A stretch of 30,695 bases of DNA from Triparma columacea (lineage: Eukaryota; Sar; Bolidophyceae; Parmales; Triparmaceae). Below are positions 9,361 through 19,624 of the stretch, one piece after another. The stretch covers positions 1 to 30,695 of the forward strand of contig BRYA01000900.1 of the NCBI GenBank assembly GCA_030267965.1, read 5' to 3'. A program made the position numbers and the translations under genes. Under the pieces are notes generated by a model. It was not told the origin of the DNA. It did not search any database and saw only the letters and a list, made by a program, of their open reading frames with translations. Positions within the stretch are counted from its first letter, which is position 1; each line of letters begins with the position of its first letter.

Positions 9361-12300
9361 ATGGGAGTCGGGGTCAGCGCCCTCGGAAATGGGAAGGACC
9401 AGGACGAGAAGTTGTTAGATGAGAAAATGATTGAGGAGGTAAGAGGTCCCCTCGAGGGTTGGGTTGTTGTTGGGACGAAATCTAAACTTATTTTCCTCCG
9501 TCTCTCATATCTTTGACACCTCTCGTTAACCCCTCTTCGTCTCCTTCCCTATCATTTACCACAACCCCCTTTAATCCGCCAAGGCTCTTGGTTTCTACCG
9601 GACATGGTCCATGTCTGAAGTCAAATACATGATGAACAATCTCAAAAGCCATGCGGACTTGAAAAAATTAGCCGAGTTGCAGGCTTACGATGCCGCACAG
9701 AACCCAACGAACCACATCAATAACGTCCATCCTGAGACTATGAGACAGGCTTTCAGTTCAAGGGTTGCCTGGGCTGAGTTTTATGAGTTGGGTGAGTAGG
9801 AGATGTTCTCCAGAGCGCACCCCTTATTCCTAACAGACTAACCACTCCCATCTTTGCGCGAGCAGTATATAAGGCGGACGAATATCGGCTAGCACAGTCG
9901 GAAGAGAAGCTTCGTGAGGGTGAGTTGGGTTTGTCGAGGTTTACCAAGAATTCCGAGGTTTACCGAGGTCTTTCTCTCTCCCCCCCCCCCTCTCCCCCAC
10001 TTGCCTCTACTCCATCTCCTGCACTTACCCTCTCCCCCCTCTACCCCCCTCCCCCCGCCAACCAACAGCTTGGCACCCCTCCACCTCCAAATATGCCATG
10101 GTGAAAGACCCCGATGCCGAGAGCGAGCTAGAAGACTTCCTGCTTGGAGACACTATCCGCCCAGGACGCGAGAACCACGACGATGGCGCGTACACATCTG
10201 ACGAGGAATCGGAGATCGACGACGAGGAGGAATCCTCCAAGGGCTCAATCTCAGAGGGGGAAGAAGATGAATCCTTGGAAAAAGACGAAAACAACCCCCA
10301 GGCCGGTGAGGCCAATTCCGAAGAGTCTGAGGATGAGGAGCAGTCGAAGGATTTCTCCGACGAGGATTCAGCGCCCGAGACCCCGCGATCCGAGAACTCC
10401 GATTCCCTGGCAAACACAATCGAAACCCCCACCATTGAACCCTCAACGGTTGTGGAGGACGAGGACGACGGCGAAAACCCCCCTGCAGGCGCTGACAACG
10501 CAAACCCAGACGAACTTCCGCCCCCTCCCACCGACGCTCAACTTGACGACGACGCAGCGTCTGTGGCTTCCTCTACCCACTCCCACGAAATCATTCCCAA
10601 CCATATCCCCGCATCCTTCGATCCGTCACTTCGGTCACCAGTCTTCTTTGGGTACTACTTCCACACCGTGGAAGATGTCAACAGGGAAGGCAAGGACGCT
10701 TCTGAGGAAAAGTCTCAAATTGAGGCCGACACTGTGAAGCGAAAAATAGAGCAGAAGAAGCAGGATCTTGCCGAATACATCGAGAAGAGCGCCGAGCTCA
10801 AGAAGTCCAGGGCGAACAAACTAGAAAAACTCAAGAAACGCCACGCAGCGGAAAAAATTCGGCGCAGCGGAGAGTATCTTGCCATGGAAAAAACGATGGA
10901 CCCTGACCAGTACGCACAACTCAAGCGTCAATTCGATGTGGACGAGCAGGCCGCGTCAACTGTTGCTGATAAAGAGCTCCAGGATCTAACAGAACACAAC
11001 GAAAGTATGGATGTCGAGATGGCTACCAAGAGGCGTAACATGGAGCAAGGCCTCAGGGACTCCATCGAGAATGAGTCCAACTTACTTCCGGCCGGAGCCA
11101 AGCTTGAGAGAACATCAAGAATCGACATGAAGGAATGCGTGGACGAGCTCGACGCTGCATCTGTCGCTTTGGACACCGCCCAGAAGGAGCTCGACGTCTA
11201 CCAAGAAGACGCCAAGGGGAGCGACAACGATTTGTCGCTGAGAAAGAACTTGATCCATGCCGAAACTGCGGTTGAAGCTAGGGAGCGGGACGTCGAAAAG
11301 TGCCTCAACAAACTCGACGAGCAAGAATTGCTCCTTCAACGAGCCCTCAGGCGCAAGGCCAAGGAGAACCTCGTCCTTCCCCTCTACTCCCCCCTCGCGT
11401 CTTCCATGAGCGAGTCTGACTTTAGCGTTTCTCTCCTCGACATCATTGTCGCCCTCACCGTGGTTTGCAAGGACAAAGTCACGGAAAAGTTACGGTTCCT
11501 CGTTAGTCTGTTCGACATCAACGACGACCAGTTCTTAGCCATGGAGGAGCTCAAGGGGCTAACTTTTTGCGCAGTGAAAGTGCTCGATGCTGTGGGCTAC
11601 AGCGATCGCAAAGTCGACGACGAGGAAGTTCAGTCAATTGTCCTCCGCGCTTTTTACCAGATGAATACCGACAACCGCAAGGGCATGACTCACTTTGAGA
11701 CGAGGCAGTGGTGCTTGGCCACGATATCCCAGAATAAGTTCCTCACTACGCTCTTCGGTGCTGACTGGAAATACGGAGAGATGTCGACCTTCCAGCGCCA
11801 GGTGATGAACCCCAACAGACAGTACGAAATCGGCCTCATTAGCATGCCCGATCTCAAGTATCATGCAGCTAAAAACATGCTCCAATACAAACCTGCCCTA
11901 GACCCCATCCAGAAGGCGAACATTCACGAACGCGCTCTTGCTATGGGTCAGGACGACCCGATGAAGCCCGACTACTCCAAGTTCCTGCCGAAGAAACGGC
12001 GGCGTGTAACCTCCAATGTTGAGCCCCTTGAGCATGGGCACCTAACGAACCTTTCAGACTATCGCAACGCCACGATGCTCCGGTGCGCGAAGAAGCTACA
12101 AAATGCTTATCGAGGAAAGCTCGCGAGGAAGAGGGCCGAGGATCTAGCCAAGAAGGAGGCATTTTATGCCGCCAGGGATATAGCTACAGAGGAAATGAAG
12201 AAAAAGGTGGCGGCGAAGTTCAAGGAACGAGAGAACCAGTCCGGGGTAGCCAAGATGAAGTGGGATGCCAACATTCGAAAGAAGCAGATCACGCTCCGTG

Positions 12301-15300
12301 CTGCTGGGAAGCACCTCGACAGGGATGGCGTAATAGGTCTCCTCATGGACGATGCCATACGATCAGGAACAGAGGAGATATCAGCCCGTTTCCACGAGCT
12401 GGCCGTCAAGCGTGGCTTCGAGGAAGCACGTGAAGAGGAAAAGAAGGACGACGAGTCCCTCCTCACTCAGCTCACCTCCCTTGCTGCTGTCAAGAAGGTT
12501 AATGTATTCAAGGCCATTTTCAAGCGCGAAGAATTGGTGATCCCAACGGGCGACATCGTTACGCCGCGTGCAGAGGAACCCGAGAAGCAGATTGAGCAGG
12601 TAGCCAATACTCAGGTGGCGTCCCTGACGGCCGTGCGTAGAGCAGCCATGATAAGGGGAGTCTTCCCTCCCGACCTGTACAAAATTGGAGAAATGTTTGA
12701 CGAGACGCTTCTGCGTTTCGAGTTGGGATGCCCAGACCCTCTTCCAGCGAATCTCCTCGAGCGCCTCAGGGCTTTCGACAAGGTCATGACGCTCTTGAAG
12801 ACGGAGGACCTCCTCTTGGAACTCCCCTCCAAGCGTCTCCTCTTGAAGTACGTCGTTTCTCCCCATTGGAAGGACGACATGCAAATTTACAAGGACTTCG
12901 AGAAGCACTTTAGGGTCATTCGCAACTCGAAGCAGGTCGTCGATACCATTCGAGATGTTGCTAAAACCGACCTCGAAATCGGAGTTGTCCAGAATACGTA
13001 CAGTCAGATTGTGGAGATTCCTGACTATCTTCTTCAGACTCTCGTAGCCACCAAGATTCAGGATGGCCTCAAGGAGTCCTCTGATAGGCTCGAGAAGCTC
13101 TCACGCTCCAGCGATTTCAAGGAACTTGACAGCACTGCAAAGGTCTCCTTGGCCCTGGAGAGGGACGACTTGGACCTGAACAAGCGCACGGCATTGCTGG
13201 CGGCCACCTCGAAGACGATGATCAAGCTGGAGAAGAAGCTCCACCAGACGCAAGTCATGCTCGACGAGGCTGTCCGGAAGCGAGAGAACATGGTCAGGTT
13301 GGGTAAGAAGTTTAAACTTGAGCCCATCGCTGAGGTCATTCAGCCCTCCCATCGTCTTAACTGGATGGAGCGCTTTTGGCAGGCCAAGGCCGCCCCTGAA
13401 ACCACCAAGGAGCAAAGCCTTTCCAAGTATTACGAGCTCTCTGCTCTTGCCCACGACTTCCTCACCACTGCGACGAAAACTGCCATGATGATAATCGACG
13501 AGATGTCCTTTCCCGTCCATGAAAAATCTGTGAAGCCGGTGGAAGAGCGCGAGGTTGACGGAAGAGCCGCGGAGGGCGGACGCGGTGATAGGGGCCTCAG
13601 ACACAAGTACGAGGCAAACGGGATCCGCTTCAAGATTCACACTGACGACCACGGCCTCTTCAATGGCTCGGACGAGGCCGCTGCAAAGGCAGCGGGTAAC
13701 GACGTCATGTGCTCGCTGGAGTTTGCGAAGTGCCATGTGGAGGGGGTCGTGGTGCCCTTTGAGGCAACAATCGATTACTCCGGATTCCGTGTCCTCGCTG
13801 TTGCAAAGCTTCCTATCTCGAAGACTGAGTTCAACGAGGCGGGTGACATTAGGCGCGTCCGAACGGAGCAGGTCATGGGGACAAGCGACCGTGGCTTGTC
13901 CGTTCACAATAGAAACCGGTATCTTGACAACAAGATGGCGATCTTTGCGAAGGAACTCAACCTCGCTCGCCACTTTGTCAAGGGAGAAAACGACATGAAT
14001 GCCTGCGAACTTTACTCCTCCGTAGACATTCGAGGCTTCAAGGGGCAGGGAAATCAGTTCTACCTCCTCAACTTCTGGAGAGGCATGCCATCGGAGAACC
14101 CCGATTTCACCCCTCATCTCCCATCTGTCTCCCGAGGCAACTCCATCTTCTACCGACTCCTTCGTCCCGAGTTTGTTAGGACCAATCCTTCTCCCCTCTC
14201 CTCCAACGCCAACACTCGCATCACCGAGGACGCGAAGGACTGGATAAAACAGCTCGACGACAATGAACTGGCCACGAATCGACTCATTAACGATGTCATT
14301 CCTGCCCTCGCGGAGGAATTGTGCAAGAAGGAACTCAACGAGAGCGCCGAAGACGGGTACGGGCTGGACCTTGCAGCTGACTTTCACCGCTGTGGCGTGA
14401 ATCTGCGACACATGGGCCTCGTTCGTACTCGCTTCTGGAGGAAGCTCCGGGGAAATTGTAGCATGATCTTCCACAGTCGTAAGGTGGAATCAAATCGCGA
14501 CTTCAAGTGTCAAGTCAACCGGGGAGATCAGGTGAAAATTTTCGACGTCTTGTACAGGATATCAAAGGACACTAAGGACGACTTCACGGACAGGGTCATT
14601 TATCTGGACAAGACCTACGAGGACGATAGCAAGAATTTTGTTGACGTTTTCGCTGGGGAAGTCAGCGACGATCACAACTCTCAGAAGGTCAGGGATGTAA
14701 TCCTGGCCGAGATGGTCGCCCGAACCATGAAAAATTTGCTTCGACTGTATCTGCGTCACGCCGCCATGAAAATGAAGATCTCTGTCGCGAACATTCAGAC
14801 GACACTCATGACGGAGTTCATGAATATAATTACTGGAAGCAACGTGCATAGCGACGAGTTCTGGTCGGAACAACTATACATGGGGATAATCAACAGGTTT
14901 GGTTCTTGCGCCTTATCAGAGTCGGAAAGGAAGGTGAGTTGCAAAAAGGTGATTTGAGTAGGTAGTAGTGCTCAGCCAGCAGCCTCTCACCCGTCTTCGT
15001 TCGGTTTCCCCCCGCAGACCTACCGCATCGACCAGAAGCACATGATCGTCTTTATCATTCGCCGCTTCACAGAAATGTTTGGAATACAGTTGACGAACGA
15101 TGCCATATCCTTGCTCTACGCTACACCTGACATGTTCCGATTCGTTCCTCAGGATATAAACAAGCCGGGGCCCAAGATGAAGCACAACATCGCTGATGTC
15201 GAGTTCTCCGATGCTGTGCTACTGTCGAACCAGGCAGACATCTCTCGTTCCTTTGACTACCAGAATCTGATTGTGCGAGACAAGCCTTTCGTCTATTGGA

Positions 15301-18300
15301 AGTTTGCCGAGAGAAGGGGATCGAGGATTGCTCACAATTACGGCAGTGGCGGTCATCACTATGCCGGCTTCTTCTCCTCTCGATGCGAGTTTGAGCTGAA
15401 GGGGGCAGTTGTGAACGACGATCTCAACCGCTCCATCCTTTTCGAAGCCTCGAAGAGGTCAAAGGTCGACACTAAGTACGCCCGGGAGCTTTGCCCAACG
15501 GATGTGCTAGCCCCCTTCTCTATTGAGGGATGGGCCATGTGTACTGGGAACAAGGGAACCAACCGCACAATCTTGATGACAGGACGCGCCTCCCTCGTTG
15601 CATCTCGCGAGGAGACCTGGTGTTTTATCATTTACGAAGAGGGGGTAGAGATAGTGATTGACGGCCCCGAGGTCGACTACGATGAATTCCACCACGTGGT
15701 TGGAACGTACGATGGTTGCTTGGCTTCGTTGTACATAGACTCAGTCCTGGTGAGGCAGATGGAGCTTCGGCCTGAAGTCACTATGCGCATCAAGGCCGTG
15801 CAAGAGGAGCGAGCGGAGGCTCTGAAGGACCTCAATGCCCGCGAAAAGGTAGTCCGAGAAAAGGCCAAGGAATTGTCGGACGAGCAATCGTCCAAATTCC
15901 TTATCACCAAGGAGGGAAGGAACTTGATGCGGCAGAACGCAATCAAGCTGGTCGAGCATTCCGAGTTCAAGATGAAGATGGACAAGAAGGCCGCAGAGAA
16001 GGGCATAACGAAGCTCTCGAAGAAGGACGCCCAGGCTTTAGCAATTAAGGAGTACAAGCAAGAGCTCTACATGAAGAATGTCCAGTCCGCGAGCGAGGAG
16101 TATAGAAAGTTGAGGGAGGAGCTGGACGACCAAAACGTGAAGGACGACGAATATGCAAGAGAGCTCCTTTCGAAGGCAATGTGCGTCGGTTCTGCAGTTT
16201 CTTCTCGAAGTAGTAAGGATGGGAGTAAATTTTTCGAAGGGCATCTCTGTCACATCGCCGCATATGTGCACTGCCTGTCGGCGGATAATGTTCGCGTGCA
16301 TTATAATTCGGCTTCGCAGTCCCGCGGTCCCCAAGCCGACCGCCTGTACACTCTGGCGGCCGAGAAGTTCGGTCGGGCTTTGAAGCTCGCCCCCGACGAT
16401 CCCATAGTGCTAGAAAAGTACGCAGAGAATCTCTGCAATTACCTCAATTTCGATGTGGCTGACACCACCGGGGATAGGAAGAGCATGAGGAAGGTCAGTA
16501 AGGCGATAAAGGAGTTCACCAAGTACCACAACACCGATGGATTGGCCGAGATATTGAGGAGGCTGCCGGCCGATCCGACTTACGCCGAGCTCGCTTGCGA
16601 TGCGTACACGAACATTCTCTACTTCAATCCGAACTACTTCCAATTTGATAGCTTCTTCACCTTGAAGGAGCTCTCAACCGTTCCATTCAAGTTCTCTCTT
16701 CACGAGATCGGCAGCGAGACTACCAAGATCAGCATCGCGGCCGACATGTTTAGGAAGGTGGTCGGTGAGCTGAGCCTGGCAACAGTTTACGGGGAGGAGA
16801 ACTTGAAGTGGATCCAAAGGGTCGACAGTGACGCCGCGGTGGTGTCCATAGTGACGAAATCGCAGACCGATGCAGACCCAAGGATCGTGGACCTGACGAC
16901 CTATCATGACTGCAGCGACTTGAGCGACGACGATTTGGCCGCCATTGCAGACAACCACAGGCTAGCCCTCGTTCTTAACGTCTCAGGGTGCAGTGAAATT
17001 ACCGATAAAAGTTTAATTGCTGCTGCTAGGTGCTGCAGTAGTTTGCAGTCTCTCAACATTGACAAGTGCGACCAGGTGACTGGCAAAGCCCTGGACGGTC
17101 TGAAGAACTTCACCCCGAACCTCCGCATGCTTTCTGCCGCGCAGTGCAAGTTCATCGACGACGAGTACCTAATTCCTATGCTCCCTTTTACGAAGCAGTT
17201 ATGTGTCTTGAATCTTAACAACTGCGACTTGGTTACGGACTTATTCCTCACGGTTGTGGGCAAGCAGCTTAGGTATTTAGAATTGCTTCACATGGCCTTC
17301 TGCACGAGCGTCACAGATGAGGGATTATATCAGGTGAGTGCGACGAGCGTAGCGAGACGAGCGCAGCGAGTCCCAGAAATGACTAGATTGGGGTCATACA
17401 CGAGGGCAACACCACGCACGCCTCATATTGCTGCTCACATCCTTCGTTCTTCTCTTCTCTTCTCCCTCCTCCCACAGTTCGCTGTCACTGTCAACACGAG
17501 CACCTTCACTTCCTTGGACATTACTTGTTGCAGGAGCATCACCGACGATGGCCTGGTAGGTCTTGCAGAGAAGTGCACTGCGATGAAGTTCCTGAACATT
17601 TGCGGAGTGAACAAGTGCACCTCAATCGGTGCTAAGGCCATTACCCACAATTGCCTAGACCTGGAATACCTCAACTTCGAGGACCTAGATCTCGTCACAG
17701 ACGAGGCCTTCCACTTCGACAGCATCGGCGACGGAAGAAGGGCAGTGGACCAGAGGATGCTCAGCAAAGTGGTAGACCTGAACCTGAGCGAGTGCGCGAG
17801 ACTCACGGACCACGCCGTCGCCGGGGTCTCCCAGCGGTGCGTCAAGCTGGAGATCCTGAACTTAAGCGGCTGCAGCTTGTTGACGGACGAGGCCTGCCAG
17901 TATATAATCAGAGAGCCGAGGACCGGGGGCGCCCGGGGGGAGAAGCTAAAGAAGTTGCGCCTGGCATACTGCATGAATCTGACAGATAGGTGCTTGGACC
18001 ACCTGAGCAAGCGCTGCACAAAGCTTGACTTCGTCGATCTCACGGGCTGCGTTCACTTCACCGACGACGGTATCCGCAAGCTCGTCAGCCACTGCAAGGG
18101 TATCCAGAGCCTGACCCTTGCCAGGTGCAAGCGGCTCACGGACAAGGCGCTGTGCAATCTGGCGGACTACCTGTGGGTGGAGGAGCTGGACATCAGCGGG
18201 AACACGAAGATCACGGACGACGGGATCGACGTCATCAGCATGGAGTTCGCGGGACTTATTAAGCTCAACATTAGCGGTTGCGAGAAGATCACCGACAGGG

Positions 18301-18488
18301 GGATTGTCAGCCTTGGACTGCACTGCAGGAACTTGCTTGAGCTGCAGGCGGTGAACTTAAAGCAGGTTAGCAAGGAGGTTTTTGCGAGTACCAAGGGGGA
18401 TTTGAAAAAGTGCAAGATCAAGACTGCCATGGAGGACATTATGCCGGATGAGATGGCAAAAGCGAAGAAGGAGAAGATGGCGAGGTAA
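9361..18488 (+). CDS. Giant EF-hand / IQ / coiled-coil / LamG-like / LRR protein
   Basis: Six exons join in frame: 9361-9438, 9584-9791, 9866-9919, 10069-14933, 15018-17333, 17478-18488, giving about 2843 aa. The N-terminus MGVGVSAL has Gly2 and Ser6 and fits N-myristoylation. Residues ~125-250 are very acidic. Coiled coils cover ~290-520. A canonical EF-hand loop (DINDDQFLAMEE) is at ~596-607. An IQ motif (LQNAYRGKLARKR) is at ~790-802. A LamG/concanavalin-like sandwich lies at ~1825-1985 (PFVYWKFAERRG, PFSIEGWAM, FHHVVGTYDG, ASLYIDSVLV). A TPR-like helix pair is at ~2175-2205. About 14 AMN1-type cysteine-containing leucine-rich repeats run from ~2385 to ~2800 (LNVSGCSEITDKSL, LNLSGCSLLTDEAC, LNISGCEKITDRGI). 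I do not know a named orthologue. Calcium/calmodulin-responsive scaffolding at a membrane or the flagellum is inference. Confidence 0.85.
17334..17477 (+). repeat. In-frame intron with two reverse-oriented introner motifs
   Basis: This 144-nt intron starts GTGAGTGCGACGAGCGTAG and ends CTCCCACAG. Its 5' part carries GCGACGAGCGTAGCGAG and ACGAGCGCAGCGAGTC, the reverse complements of the 3' block seen in gene 2 introns. It is a multiple of three and has no in-frame stop, so retention would add 48 residues. Splicing is preferred because GLYQ/FAVTVNTSTFTSLDITCC restores normal LRR spacing. Confidence 0.75.
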
Positions 18489-18555
18489 GGTGCAAGGGGT
18501 TCTGTTTTGTTAGCTCTCATGGAAAAGTGTTTGTGTTTGACAAAAAAAGGGGAGG

Positions 18556-19354
18556 AGAGGAGTTTTCTTTTCAATTATTATGGAGGGGGGGTTATATTTT
18601 CCTCCCGCGACTAAGCAGAAATCTAAGGGAACCTGCCGAGAAGCGGCGGATTGAATTACTGGCGGTGGGGGGGGGCTGCTGGGGAGGGGGGGAGGTGAGA
18701 GAGTGTGGGAGGAGGAGGGCGCCTCGCGTTTGTTCCTCCCTCACCTTCACGCTCAAACGGCTGTATTTCTTGACATACTTCTTGCCGTCGCCCTTGCCAG
18801 AGGCTAGGGGACCCAAAACATAGGGGTTCTCGTGGTGGAATACACGCAAACCACCACCGAGTGCTACGAAGGATAAACAGTGCAAGAGAGTGAACTGTAC
18901 AGTCTAAGAGGGAGGGGAGGGGGCATGGGGGGGAGTGGGAGGTCAGTTTGTAAGTTAGGTTCCTCTCCTCTCATTGTCATGTTCGCTCGATCGTCATGTT
19001 TCTGTTGACACTGTCAACCCATCATTCCCCTAGCCGTTACCCCATCATCACCCCTATCGTCGCTCCCACACTCCGTTTCCTGGACCAACTCACCTCCTCC
19101 CTAATTCTAACAACATTGCAGCCTATATGACCAATCGTGTACCAAATAGAGAAGAACGCAGCACCGTTCACCGCACCCCTCGGCACATATGTGATTCTCT
19201 TGCCCATATTTCTAGCGTACTCCTTAAAATTTACAAACTCAAGCGCGGTGGCAGACCGACTTGTGTAGAAGTCCATCATTTCTACCTTCATTAGTGGATG
19301 AACAGTGACAGGAGGGTAAGTAGAGAGAAAGTGAAGAAGGTATTTCACCACCAC
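18556..19354 (-). CDS. Small protein with two probable membrane segments (Tim17/NDUFA11-like at most)
   Basis: Proposed exons are 19354-19094 and 18903-18745, both phase 0, with GTGAG donors at the end of each. The start may be ATG 19354 or the more conserved-looking ATG 19291 (MKVEMMDFYTSRSATALEF). Two hydrophobic stretches, GAVNGAAFFSIWYTIGHIGC and FTLLHCLSFVALGGGLRVF, flank the first junction. Next come HHENPYVLGPLASGKGDG and a basic KKYVKKYSRL. The third exon is unresolved: an acceptor near 18646 gives VPLDFCLVAGGKYNPPS and a stop near 18523, while an acceptor near 18680 gives a Pro/Ser/Arg tail ending near 18592. The R-E-E between glycine-containing helices recalls the Tim17/22/23-NDUFA11 superfamily, but only weakly. 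A possible 5' exon lies at 19402-19589. It converges on gene 5 and diverges from gene 7. Confidence 0.45.
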
Positions 19355-19624
19355 ACCCCCATTTGACGTACAGCATTACCACAGTGCCTCACAACAAGCC
19401 TCACCTTCCCAAAAAGCAACGCCCACAGACCACCCCACACTGAGCCCCTAAATGTTGCCTCTGCCAACCGCGAAGACAGGGAACGTTCAGGGCGACCTCC
19501 TCCCATGCATTCTGCGTGAGGCATAAATTAATTGTCGTTGTTTGTGAAATTGGAACTTTTCCATTCTGACGAGCCAGAACCTGACCCAAATTATTGAGGA
19601 AATCTCAACAATCTCACCACCTGG
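19355..19624. other. Divergent spacer between gene 6 and the bHLH-PAS gene
   Basis: No gene is firmly supported. On the minus strand, 19589-19402 is an open frame of 62 codons ending near a good donor (GGGAAG/GTGAGG), so it could be a 5' exon or 5'-UTR exon of gene 6. Confidence 0.4.

Noticed and set aside
13101..14474. Minus-strand open frame of 457 codons
   Set aside because: It is antisense to exon 4 of the giant gene. Its length reflects GC-rich codon use on the other strand; no family is recognised.
15042..18488. Uninterrupted frame across 17334-17477 taken as one exon
   Set aside because: Consensus donor and acceptor are present, the translated insert is Arg/Ser/Leu-rich and breaks an LRR, and removing it restores repeat spacing.
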